DNA of 64,000 nucleotides from Isoetes taiwanensis (Eukaryota > Streptophyta > Lycopodiopsida > Isoetales > Isoetaceae). The notes beneath the pieces are model-generated. The model did no database searches, was not told the DNA's origin, and saw only the letters and a program-made list of their open reading frames with translations. The stretch covers positions 3,533,069-3,597,068 of the forward strand of contig JAJEKV010000011.1 in assembly GCA_021234155.1 (NCBI GenBank), given 5' to 3'. This document shows, one piece after another, positions 43,901 through 55,071 of this stretch; within the stretch, counting starts at the first letter, position 1; each line of letters begins with the position of its first letter. Position numbers and translations under genes: made by a program.

Positions 43901-44081
43901 GGGTGCTTTCCCATGGGTTCGACCGGGATTGTTGTACCCAGGTCTTGGCCTGGGCAAAAAAGAATTGTGAACTGATTACTTTTCATCAAGGTCAAAAAAA
44001 GGTCAGATCTTCATGGGAACATGGCATCTGTATGCCTGGACAAGAAAAATCTCAAGGTTTTGGGCCCATGGGAAAGCACCC
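43901..44081. mobile_element. Tourist-like MITE (PIF/Harbinger type), 181 bp
   Basis: Perfect 17-bp terminal inverted repeats GGGTGCTTTCCCATGGG / CCCATGGGAAAGCACCC are flanked by a TAA duplication (43898-43900 and 44082-44084). The TWA target and 5' GGG are typical of PIF/Harbinger derivatives. It has no coding capacity. It lies about 0.3 kb upstream of the LRR gene promoter. Confidence 0.9.
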
Positions 44082-44211
44082 TAAGACATCGCAGCCCATT
44101 TTTTGGCATTTTCAGACGAGTCCTCAATAAGGTCACCCAAATGTGGCTTGCAATTTGAGATTAAATTCAAGTAGGGTATTATCCATATCCTCCATTATGC
44201 ATAAAGTGGCT

Positions 44212-44290
44212 TGCTTTTTCTCTTACAAATAGCCATCATAAGAATTGTTAGCCTGCTTTTTCTCTTACAAATAGCCATCATATGAATTGA
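44212..44290. repeat. 42-bp tandem duplication
   Basis: TGCTTTTTCTCTTACAAATAGCCATCATA starts at 44212 and again at 44254. Confidence 0.9.
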
Positions 44291-46228
44291 CATTCTTATA
44301 GGAATAACACCAGCATGCACGATGCATCCACTATCACATTGATGGCATTTAACGCCACCTGCGTAAAAGTTCAGTTTTTTATCTAAATAAATGTAAAAAT
44401 TCTCACCAACTAAAACATCCACGTGCATATCTTTCCTTTTAGTTTGAAAGATGCTTTGTTTTTTATACTAGGGAATGCACGTTTCTTGCGTGTCCCCCCC
44501 CCAAAAAAAAAAAAAAAAAAAAAAAAAAGGAACTAGCGGAAATGCAGGGTTGAGGTGAAAGTTAGGGCGGGGATGGAATAGCTACATTGATGAGCACACT
44601 AAAAGGACCGTAGATCATGAGATTTTTCTTGCTTTTTTTAACTGGAGCGTAGGCATACCAATAGATTGTGGCAAGGTTGTGCTTTGTTTGGGTGTAGCCA
44701 GGTAAGGCTAACTCTTACAATGCTATGAACTTCAATCGATCCTCTAATGGCAAACATTTGTAAGGAAACTGGTACTCAAATTCTTGTAATCTTTGTAATT
44801 GTGTGTGCGCACGCGTGCGTGCATGCGTCTGGGGTGGGGAGTTGGTTTTTTTTTTTTTTTTTTTGGGGGGAGGGCAAGTGGTGGGGAGGGGTGTGTGCGT
44901 GGATTGGGTAATTGTAGATCTTGGATGATGTTGTAATCATATTGATATTATTATCTCTCATGGAGTCAAAATGTATCTTTATGGTTCATCATGGAAACTC
45001 GTTCACGTTGGTGATCACATTAAAACTGCAAAGGGGATGTTATAGGTGTTCTGTCTCAGTGGGGTTTATGGGTTGTATATTTAAATCTCTATCATATTGC
45101 GACCAGATTGATGGGTAATAAAAAGACAATCCATGAACTATCTCTATTCTATTTGTTGAAGCAACATTATGTTATTTCAATCTCTATCAGGTTGCAACCA
45201 GGTTGAGGGGTAACAAAAAGGCAAATCATGAACAATATTTATGCTTTTTGTTGAAGTAACATTGTATTACTAGACCTAATTGAGACATGGTACAAGGCAG
45301 ATCATTAAAAGTGTGAAATATAACATTGTATTGACAAAGAATTTCCGCATGTGGAATAAATGTCATCATGAGAAGAAAATCTAGGTGTAAAAGAACAAAC
45401 AACGTGGAGATCTTTGTCCTCTCAGCTAAATGATATACAAGAAGCATGTACATATGAAAATAAATATTTTTGACTCAAAAGGTTGTTGCCCCATGGGGTC
45501 TCACATTGGTTCAACAAAAGACCTTTATTCACAATAATGTAGTTGGTCTTGAGATAAAAGGTAAAACATAGAAGTAAAAACCATAGCAAATGAACTACAA
45601 CATTATGATCTGTCATAAGCACTAATGCTCTCTGAATCCTTTGACGAAGCACATGCATATACAAATGGGGCTTTTCATCAAAATGTTAATCTTCTTGCCA
45701 TTCAAATCAACTCTAATTGGAACGAATCATAATGGTGCCACATCAGCTCTAATATCTTAAGTATCTATCAGCAACATATCCATATGGTCTAGATCAACTA
45801 ATATTCTAAGACAATGTTAGAATGAATACACAAAATATGAAAATCCTGAGTGTTCACACAAATATCAGGATATATTTGTCTAGTCTTTAAAGCTGGCAAT
45901 TAGATATGAGCTTGCTTGTTGCATTTGTTTAGACAAATCTATCCATCTGACATTATACGCACACCAATTCAGGTTAATATTTCCAATTCTAAACTATTAT
46001 TTAGTAGTGCAAAAAGCTAAAGATCACCATTTTTAAATTTCATTATAAGTACATCCATTTTCAAATTTCATTAAAGTACATGTGAAAGATATACCAAATG
46101 CACAGCAAACAAGGTAGAATTTAGAGCAACTTATGTCGTAAGTTGTACTGTGAAGCATTTGCAGCGTGCACCTTTTCCTTTGTCGGAGAGTCAAAATGCT
46201 TTTTGAAAGAAAGGAAGGAAGTGCTTAC
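44291..46228. other. Intergenic stretch with simple repeats
   Basis: Holds a C/A homopolymer junction (about 44495-44528), an alternating purine-pyrimidine tract (44801-44828), a T20-G6 run (about 44845-44873) and an imperfect tandem duplication of about 97 bp (about 45080-45275, with CAATCTCTATCA-TTGC-ACCAG-TTGA-GGGTAA). No gene is seen. Confidence 0.6.
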
Positions 46229-46386
46229 CTCTAACAATCCCGCCTCTAGTATGAACACACAGTCATTGGAATTGCGGTAAATATTCCAATTTGGTAAAGG
46301 AACTGCGCATTTATTACAGCCTGTAATGATGCGTTGTTAAGAATATCGGCTTGTCGAATCATGTCTTTCTCCCTTCCTGATAATGC
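46229..46386 (-). pseudogene. Isolated exon of a callose (1,3-beta-glucan) synthase
   Basis: After an acceptor (GAAAATGCAG) the exon reads ALSGREKDMIRQADILNNAS then LQAVINAQFLYQIGIFTAIP. After a one-base shift come VFILEAGLLE and a GTAAGC donor. This matches the conserved C-terminal multi-pass region of plant callose synthases (LNxxFLFQIGxFTAxPM... FILE). Those are large plasma-membrane UDP-glucose transferases with many exons. No neighbouring exon was found within several kb, and the frameshift points to a pseudogene fragment, although a gene with very long introns is possible. Confidence 0.8.
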
Positions 46387-47189
46387 CTGCATTTTCAAAC
46401 CTATTCACATAATGCTGAAACACTTTTTATTTCAAGATAAGTAGCATACCAGATATACTCTACCATAGACAGTCCAGACAGTCATCTACAAAGATGAAAA
46501 TATTAGCCAGAAGGTTATTAGGATAACTTACTAGAACCTATGGACACTTACCAAGGCACAAATATAATATCCAACTGAAAGTGTAAAAGAAAGACATCAT
46601 TCGGAAAAAAAAAAACCTAAAAGGTTTCCTAATCGATAGACATCTCTGCTGAACATTTGCTCACCATTTCCACTTGAAACCTTTGCTTCAAATTATACAA
46701 TTTGGTTCAGGCCCACAGCCCAACCTTTTCCAACTTGGGTATGCAGGGGAATATAAATGATGTGGAGCATATATAATGTGTTGAACATATATTAACCTAT
46801 ATTAACCTGTATGTACTCATAATGTGTAATTCTTCCTGGCCGCAGGGTAGAATTAAAATCTGCAGTGAAGATAAATAATAGTTGGCATCTGCCAGAGCAA
46901 ATATAATATGATATATGTTGTAACCAAGGATTATGGATAGCACTTGTATAGATATCTTCACTAATATTCATTACAAGAGAAGCTTACTGGTGCCACCTCG
47001 TGTTAGGTGGAACACTCTATCAAAGACATCTAGATGTCCATAATGCATTCGGGTCCTAAGAAATGCAGAAGTCTGATCTCAGATGGGCAATTCCAGGTAA
47101 TTAGAAAGCATTTAGAACAGAAAACTGATTTGCTGCTGCATGATAGATATAATACAAAAATATGACAAAGGCAATCATTAGTTAACTTC
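46387..47189. other. Intergenic stretch, no gene seen
   Basis: AT-rich and non-coding. Nothing distinctive is visible. Confidence 0.4.
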
Positions 47190-47690
47190 ACATCTCACTT
47201 TTAGACTCTTCCGATGCCTATTGCAGCCACCAAGCATGAATCAAAGCTGATGCAACAAAAAACGGCTCCACAAGTAGGGTCATTTCTGGATTCACATATT
47301 CCAAATGACCGCAAAAATAATCTCATTAGGTTTTATCCCCTTCTGAATCATGATGTCAAAGCATTCAATAGCAAGTGTGGCTTTGTCATGCTAGTCATAT
47401 CCTATAATCATTGAGTTAAATGTCATCAAATCTGAATTTCTGGCCAAAAATCCTTCGTGCCTCTCGTAGATCATCACATTGAGCATACATATGAACCAGA
47501 GCTGTGCCCACAACAATATCAGACATGAGTCCTATTTTAGTGATATGGTCATGGATTTGTCTACCATGCTCAATAGCTCCCACGTTGCTACATGCTTTTA
47601 AATGCTTGAATATGTATACTTGTCTGGATTGATGCTCTCATATTCCATTGTGTTATAGAGTTGTGTTATTTTGCTACATATTCTAAATGA
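47190..47690 (-). pseudogene. PPR protein pseudogene
   Basis: On the minus strand: PDKYTYSSI, then KACSNVGAIEHGRQIHDHIT then KIGLMSDIVVGTALVHMYAQ and CDDLREARRIF, then TFNSMIIGYD-HDKATLAIEC and MIQKGIKPNEIIF. These are consecutive L, S and P units of a PLS-class PPR protein (organelle RNA binding). Stops are at YD* and near the end. The 5' side is cut by the SINE-like block that begins at about 47690. Confidence 0.85.
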
Positions 47691-48110
47691 GGTGCACGTT
47701 GGACTACCACAGTCGTCGGATCAACCGATCCTACAGCCTAGACCGCATGTTGGAGCCTCTGGAACCTCTCGTTTCGCTTATGCTCATTTATGATTGGCAG
47801 TGCCTATGATTTTCTAAATGAGGTGCACCCTGGACTACCACAGTCGTCGGATCGGTCGATCCTACGGCCTAGACCGCATGTTGGAGCCTCTGGGAACCTA
47901 TCGTTTCGCTTATGCTCATTTATGATTGGCGGTGCCTATGATTTTGAGATGTCAAATTCGAGTTTGCTTAAGGTTTTGATGGTATATCGAGCCTCTATAC
48001 GACTTCGCTTAAGGTTTTAGAATATAAAATACGGGGGCTCGAACCTCTACCAAAATAACTGAATGTCCTAATAAGACTACTTTAACCAATCTAACTAGTG
48101 AGCTAACGTG
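47685..48110 (-). mobile_element. tRNA-headed SINE with a duplicated body segment
   Basis: On the minus strand the head (48110-48015) carries an A-box-like TAGCTCACTAGTTAGATTGG and a B-box GGTTCGAGCCC about 55 bp later, the internal Pol III promoter of tRNA-derived SINEs. The body includes a tandem duplication of about 132 bp (47685-47815 and 47817-47945), both with GAGGTGCAC, CCACAGTCGTCGGATC and CGTTTCGCTTATGCTCATTTATGATTGGC. It abuts the PPR pseudogene and probably inserted in it. Confidence 0.6.
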
Positions 48111-50436
48111 AATATTTTTTATCTTAAATCAATGCGTTTTTTTTTTTATATATCTAACTAAATATAAAATTATGTTTAGCGGAAATATTTTTGGAATTAT
48201 CTATATTTTCCGGGATGCGTTTCCGGCGAGTGAAATGGGGAAAGACTTACGCCTGTTATGCGTGCTCCATGACCGTTTTCTCTTCAAGCCTGTGACAGCA
48301 GCCCCTCTGCATATCTGAACCTGCAGGAAGATTTTGGCTATTCTCAGCTTAGCATAGCCCTGTGCATATAGTTGTTCTGGTAGAAATTGCATGCCCATAT
48401 CAAATTTGAGGCTTAGACTCTCGGCAACACATGCTGGTGCGTTTGGAGGCCTTGGCCGCCATGATGTGGCCACTGCTTCTTCCTTTCTGTGGATTTCCAT
48501 GATGTGGCCGCTGTTTCTTCCCTTCTGTGGATTAAGCAAATACAAAAAAATTCCATTTGCGGCAAGGGCAGTTCTGACTATCACAATCTTCACTCACATC
48601 ACAGTTGTCTACTACTGTTTTACTACTGTTTTAGAGTATTGTTGAGGATTCACGGCCTAGCTGTTGCCGATCAAGGTTCATACCAAGTTTTTTAAGGTCA
48701 TACCTTGGCTTTTGCTACCGGATTTCTGCCCTACCGGAATATGCAGCAGTATTATTATGTTATGTAGTTCGCTCACTGCCAGCATGAGCATATCTATAAC
48801 TGTCATGACTTTCAATCTGCACCGTGATGGAGCAGAAGATGAGCCCAACTCATGGCAGTACCGTAAAGACATATGCACAACCATTATTTTGAAATACACA
48901 GCTGTGGTGGTATGTATACAAGAAGGTAAAGCTTTGTTAATAATGTGCTTTTCAAAATGATTTATAAAGTCCAAAAAACCATGCTTGAGCTTTTATGTTA
49001 GAATGTATAATGTATGCATAATCATATTAAACTGCTTTTAGAGTTCTTCTGTTACCGGATATAGTAGAGAAGTAAATAAGTTATCTTATATGCTTAAATA
49101 AGTTATCTTATATGCTAGGGTAGCCTGGTCGATGCTAACCTTACTTGCAAATGCTTACATTGTTGTTCTTTATTCGGCCTGTAATCTTCTGTAAGATCCT
49201 ATGTTAATAATGGATTTATCTGTTACAAACTACCTAACTTGTGAAGTGCGTATTATGCAGCATTGCAATCACAATTGGAAGATAATATGTGCAAGCTTAG
49301 GATCGAGAATTGTCATCAAGTGAATTTGACTGTTGCCAAGGACACTGGGCATTATGTGTGCGAAGCTCTACATCCAAAGCATAATATCCATGCAACAATG
49401 CCAAGCAGGCCGCCATGCCCACCTTCCCTACAGAGGTGATGGCTTTCCGAGCAACCTTCACAGAGTTGCTGCTTCACATAATGTGGAAGTTGAACGCTTT
49501 ACTTTAACCTGTTTCGTCCTGCCCTTTCATGCCAATGCCAATGTGAGAATTCTTTCGTGGTTTGGATTGGCTGGGGCCCCGCTTTTGCTACTGGATTTCT
49601 GCCCTGCCTAATGTGAGCTTTTCTTCAAGGTGCATTTAATTTTTTGTAGCTTCATTTGAGTGCAAATATCAGTGAAAACTATGCATTGGTTCAGAAATTG
49701 TTCAGTATTTCTAGAGAAAAATATTGTGAAATCTGTCATTGGGTAACATAATAGTTGTGATTTAAGCATTGCTGAAGATATTTGTTGTGCTAAGCATTGC
49801 TGAAGATATTAGTCCCAAACATGGGTGCTGCAGCTGACATGACTTGGTTATGGTCTGTGAGCACCACCAAAGCAAGTTAAGAAGAAGGGCAAGCCTTATC
49901 AATTTCAGGTTGGATCTAGTTTTACATTATGTTTTGCATGGCACCTATAGTAAATTTGTATCCGAGATGTTCAGTTGTGCTCTAGGAATGGCCATATGGA
50001 AAAGAGAATTTAACACCTTTCATGCTAGTTTCAATTTTGATTTTATGGACTAATAGAGGAGTGGCCTATACATGCAAACAATAGATTAATTTATTTGCTG
50101 CAAGGGACTCTCTTAACTGGGGTGAATTTTAATTGAACCTTCGCTAAAATTTGAACATCTGCACTTTGCAAGATCAACGGAAAAGCTGCCATTTCAGTCT
50201 GCTGTGCACTTACGCAGATCCTTTTACGCAGTTACTAGGCCTATAGGGCAGTATGAAGCATTAAGCAGCTCATTGTGTGGATTTACATGTTTATGGTCAT
50301 GCTGGTTAATGTCTTTGCTTTTATGGTATCAACCAAACTTCATTGTCTGGGTTTACATGTTCTATTGGCAGTCTGATAGAAACATGAAATATATCTTATA
50401 GCAAAGAGTATGTAATAGCACTGTCATATACTCTTA
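48111..50436. other. Intergenic stretch with an unassigned 130-codon minus frame
   Basis: A minus-strand open frame at 48201-48593 encodes a basic peptide (PRPPNAPACVAESLSLKFDM...) that I do not recognise. Small tandem copies occur at 48455-48540 (unit with CATGATGTGGCC-CTG-TTCTTCC), 49076-49122 and 49770-49812. Nothing else is supported. Confidence 0.4.
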
Positions 50437-51420
50437 ATGATCATTGAGAGTAGCATCTCTCAATGTAGTGAAGATTTTCTCAGCTTACTCTCTGAGTCCA
50501 TTTCCCTGATGGTCGTGCTGGTTAATGTCTTTGCTTTTATGGTATCAACCAAACTTCCAGGAAGTTATAGTCGGCCAAAATTTTCTGGTGAGGGAATGCG
50601 TCCATCTGGAATTAAACATATACCAGCTCAAATGTATGTGTGGACCATGTAGGGTGGTATTGATAAGTTGTTTCCTCTTAGTTTCAAGTTATTTACTTGC
50701 CAGATGTAGTTGATTTTGAACCATCACCTTGCCATAAAGACATTATCAGAGCCTGGTAAAGATCCCCTCATACCAGACGTATCATAGTGCGAGCCTAACT
50801 AAATGGAAATTTTCCGTATTGACTATTAAGTATTAGTTTAGTTGCTAAACGATATTCTGTTAAATGTAAAGAGCATGGAACAGTGGTAATTGAAGCTGGA
50901 TGACATCCAATTGTTGACGGTATATGTATATGCCCTGGGGTTTTCGTGGTGTGCACTTCATAAATATTTTCTATAAATGATATCTCTGCATGTGCAAAAT
51001 ATAAATATTTTCTACATGATTCAGTCCAACAGCACATCTTATTTGAGGCATCAAATGTGATTATTGTAGTAGGGCACAACATGTGCAAAATTATTCCATT
51101 AAATGTATCAAGTTTTCTCATTTGTGTCAATTTTGAAATGTCAGCATTTTATGATTCTGCAGGACCAAGAAGACATCGTATCTTCGCCAAGTAGCTTTGA
51201 TAGCTATATTTGCTCATGTTGGTTGTTATATGATGCCTCGTTATTCATCGTTTAGCATAATAGACAGCCTTTTCACATGGATTGGAACTGGAGATGATCT
51301 TAAGTTCAACCCAAGTATAGTAAGGCCTACTATAGTAAAGGAAATAAGATGTGAAGTATACTACAGCAGAGATGAAAGAGCTAGCTTTTACTTAGCCAAA
51401 CTGTGTACTTAGCCAAACCA
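50437..51420 (+). pseudogene. MSH4-like (MutS family) pseudogene fragment
   Basis: Piece 1 (50449-50640) reads SEDFLSLLSESISLMVVLVN then VFAFMVSTKLPGSYSRPKFS, the clamp-to-ATPase junction of MSH4. Piece 2 (51163-51412), after a CTGCAG acceptor, reads TSYLRQVALIAIFAHVGCYM then SSFSIIDSLFTWIGTGDDLK, the segment just after the Walker A loop. Where GPNMSGK should lie, about 10 bases are missing (GGACCAA|GAAGACATCG), so the ATP-binding loop is lost. A later stretch hides MKELAF in another frame. MSH4 works with MSH5 in meiotic crossover formation; this copy is non-functional. Confidence 0.8.
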
Positions 51421-53571
51421 CAGTTTAAGGTATGCAAACAAATTTGATATGTGCTCTCATTTACCATCTAAGTTGGCAACTACACGAGGAACATGGTCCT
51501 AATTGATTTAAGAGATCTAGTTCCATCATCAGATGGAGTGGCCATTACATGAGGTTGTTGCCAGTATCTGCTACTACTAAAAGTGTATGTTATGATGGCA
51601 TTACCTAACAAAGCATTTCATTTCAACATCTTTCTTAAGAACATTGGACATATAGGTACGTAATATTTGCCACACATATGAAGACTTTAATTGAACTCCC
51701 AAAACTCTACCCAAATGTCAAACAAAGTATTCTATTATGTGGCCCCGTTAAAATTAAATAACATGGAAAATTTTTCATAACGAAGCCTTATATATCTAAC
51801 GTATGTATAATTATACTTGCGAAAATAATTAAGCAGCAAATGTGCAACTGACATCTTTTGTGGATGTCTTTTTAGTTTGGTTTATTTTGCTCCATGCCTC
51901 ATTTTAGGATTTGGAGGTATATGTCTTTGAGGCACCTTAGGAACACAACTAAGATCCTTATAATCCATCGACTTATGCACTGCATTTGTCCAACTCCACT
52001 ACTGAAAGATTAGATATCTTAATCTAAAAGCATTATGGGTTCCTCTATTGAAATCATTTCGAATCCATAGATACGATGTTGATGCATACAATATCTCTTA
52101 TAAGGACTAAGTTTCCAAAACATCAACAAAACATATCATTTTTCAATAAAAAACAAAACAACCAACTTCTCGATTTTGTGTCACTATCATAAGCTCTTCT
52201 CAGAGAAATTTCTACCATGTTCCTAAATTATATTCATGTTTAAACCAAAATCCAAAATAATTGTCCTTTCCCTCACATCAAATTATATAAAAGCAAGGAC
52301 GAAGAGTTTCAAGGAACAAGATAGAATGGAAATCCCAGATCTCGAGGTAGCAGAATGATTACTTCAGAAATAAATGATTTCTTGCTTGAGGTAGATTCCA
52401 ATACAGTAGCTGGATGATGTTCGGAAAGCGGATTAGGGAAGTATTGGGTTAGATCTTAGAGCCTGAGCAAGAGCCCTGCTGTTTGAATTTAATTATTTGG
52501 CATGTAGTGCGCATAAGCAGTAAGCACAAATAGGTTTCTGTGTTTGTTGAGTAAAATGGGAAACGGCCAACTGGGTCGAAACAAAAGCAGAGTATAGACT
52601 GATATGCAAACAGACTGCCTACGTCGCCATATATTGCAAATAATTATCATTTGTTTCTACGAGCTTTCCCCGCAGGAGCCCTGCACACGAAGAAATGGCT
52701 CTGACAAGGAGACCGTAGCCCAACACAGTTTCTGTTTGTAAAACTCGTGGCAGAGTTTGGAGCGCCTATGGTGAGGGGACGAGTTGCAGTACCATTACGG
52801 CTTCTAAAACCATCCAAAATAATTGTCCTTTCCCTAGAGAAATGGAGAAAACTATAGACGTCTAAAGTATACAACATGTAGAGTAAAAAATCCAGCATTT
52901 GTTCAAAGCAAGTTCTATTATGTCTTTCTATTTCTAAATGGTGTTTCTTAGATTCTTCCTTAAATCAATCTATGATAATGGTTTTCCTTTTAGTTTGGCC
53001 TTCTTCAGGGGTAACATTTGTTATTGGCATATTAACAGTGTTATGTTGTGCGTGCCAACTTTTTGAAACATTAGCAAGCATGCATATTTTCCACGGAGCC
53101 CATAGCAACACCTTTAATTGGCCATATAGAACAATAGCCCAATCGACCTACAGAAACATACATACCTACATTTGCTCTTGCTCCAGTAGTTTGACTACAC
53201 TTCATAGCGGGTGTCACTTCAAAAAGGAACGCATTCAAGGTCACTACTATTTTTGCAGATTCGCTCCTTATTGATCCACTATCTGTTCTCCGTTTGGCTT
53301 CTAGTCCTACCTCGCTTCAAATCTCACCAAGGTCAGAATTATAATTTTAGAATGAATACAATGATGCTGCCAAATGTATTAAATGGTAGATGCTTTAAAT
53401 ATTGGTAATTTTCGTCTTAATGCGATCGACATTCATTTTTTGCCTAACATATGCCACAAAATGTTTATTAAACGATAAATAGCCATATAGGGAGATTTTT
53501 GTTAATGTCTAAGTATTTCCTTTTTTTAATTCTGAAATTGTGAATTGTGAATAGTGATATTTTCTCCTTTA

Positions 53572-53669
53572 ATGAACACAAAGAAGATCTCTATGTATAT
53601 ATCTTGATACATGCGAATCAATGAACACAAAGAAGATCTCTATGTATATATCTTGATACATGCGAATCG
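53572..53669. repeat. 49-bp tandem duplication
   Basis: ATGAACACAAAGAAGATCTC... GATACATGCGAATC, two copies without visible differences. Confidence 0.95.
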
Positions 53670-53720
53670 ATGCAACCTCTACATGTCGCACACTTACACT
53701 TGGTTTCAGGTGTGCATAGG

Positions 53721-53739
53721 GCGCCGGCTCCGCCGGCGC
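53721..53739. other. GC-rich perfect hairpin
   Basis: GCGCCGGC-TCC-GCCGGCGC, an 8-bp stem with a 3-nt loop in AT-rich surroundings. It is not followed by a T run. Confidence 0.7.
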
Positions 53740-54309
53740 TAAATTCTTGTATAAATATATAAATGCTCTTTAATAATTGACATTGAGTATCTAAAAAAGT
53801 AAATTGAACATGCATAGGCTTGTTTTATTATAGTCTTCCAGAATGCATTGCATGATGCTAAATGGTGTAGATGGGCATGTGCAGACCTTAGTAAATATAA
53901 CCCCCATTTTGATATCTGAAGGTTTATACTTTAGGATGGGTCGAATATTTCCTTTAACTAGAAAAATAGTGGGATTCTTTATCTCCACATCAAATGCCAG
54001 GGTTAGGGTACCGACGGGCAGAGGAGCAGGTTGCTCTACACGAGCCGGTTTGGTCCACGGCTAGCGAATCTTGGTGAATCACACATAGAATTTCTATAGA
54101 CTTTAAAGCCTTTCCGGCACGCTTAGACTGGTGCTTAAGGTATGAGTATCTGACATGAACTTGACCACATCTTAGGGTCTTATGGTAAAAATTAGGTGCA
54201 GAGTTGGAGAGGTAATTAATTTTTTGGGCCAGGGCTAGGATTGCAATGGATATCATAGATTGATTTACATGCTGGAATACTGGCAAATTAACCTGACTCT
54301 GGGCACACA

Positions 54310-54667
54310 ATGGGAGGGAATAAATGCCCTAAGGATTTATTCTATGAAGACAGCTTGTTTGCTGATGAATATGATTCAGATGGATGCCCAATAACCTCAT
54401 ACAGTGAGGAAACTTTGGAAGAAAAGTGGCTTGCTGCTGAGTTTGAGGCCTGCCTTGAGATTATTCCGGTTGAGATGGATTCTGGAGGGAGAGGCTATGG
54501 TAAATGCCCTTGGCAAAACTTTCATGGGTCTGGAGATTATAAACAAAAAATTATAAGCATGCAAAATGGAGATGGGAGCACACAAGCTGGCTCTAACTTC
54601 TCTTATCAAGAGCATCGTCCCAAACACACATGATGAGGATTCTGAATACGAACTTGAAGACATGCAG
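54310..54667 (+). CDS. Unknown exon, D/E/S-rich, family X copy 1
   Basis: MGGNKCPKDLFYEDSLFADE then YDSDGCPITSYSEETLEEKW. A shifted frame ends DEDSEYELEDMQ at a CAG|GTTTGG donor. The EYDSDG core and the exon end match the duplicated exons at 57645 and 61001. I do not recognise the protein. The acidic, Ser-rich composition suggests a disordered region. Confidence 0.45.
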
Positions 54668-55045
54668 GTTTGGTTTAATATTAAAAATGATTTTCTACTA
54701 TGGTTCGTGCTATGGCATGCTGGTGCTTTAGGAGAACAGATATGGTATTGATTGATTCACATGTGGATAATCGTAATGTTATGATCATACTTCATATATA
54801 CTATTGCATTTTAAGTAGTTTGAATCTTCTAGACTTCTTTTCTGATTCATTGTATTTAAATATATGGTACTATTCTGGATTAGAGATATTAGCTCTAAAA
54901 TATATAGTAACAGCTGATACATCTCATAAGTTTAATTTTTTTATGGCTGGTAGTGATTTGAGGGTATAAGGGCTACAATAGGTGATCAGCGATAAGCTGA
55001 GAAACCTAATGTACCTTTTGGCCCCTCACTCATTACCATTCTCAT

Positions 55046-55071
55046 GCTAATGTAGTGTTGGTTGGCTACAG
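55046..55071 (+). other. Candidate 26-nt micro-exon, copy 1
   Basis: GCTAATGTAGTGTTGGTTGG then CTACAG, before a GTACCG donor. The acceptor dinucleotide here is AT, so this copy may be dead. It is preceded by the conserved 'GAAACC...TACCTTTTGGCCC' block. Confidence 0.35.

Larger units (their letters stand above)
51421..54309. other. Intergenic stretch with local repeats
   Basis: A 49-bp tandem duplication (53572-53620 and 53621-53669) and a GC hairpin (53721-53739) are the only clear structures. A minus-strand 83-codon frame (52647-52898) with a basic, transit-peptide-like composition is not assigned. Confidence 0.45.

Noticed and set aside
48201-48593. 130-codon minus-strand open frame as a gene
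   Set aside because: No recognised motif, promoter or splice context. It overlaps a tandemly duplicated segment.
52647-52898. First exon of a plastid protein (basic, Ser/Arg-rich peptide)
   Set aside because: Composition alone is suggestive, but no downstream exon or splice donor could be linked.
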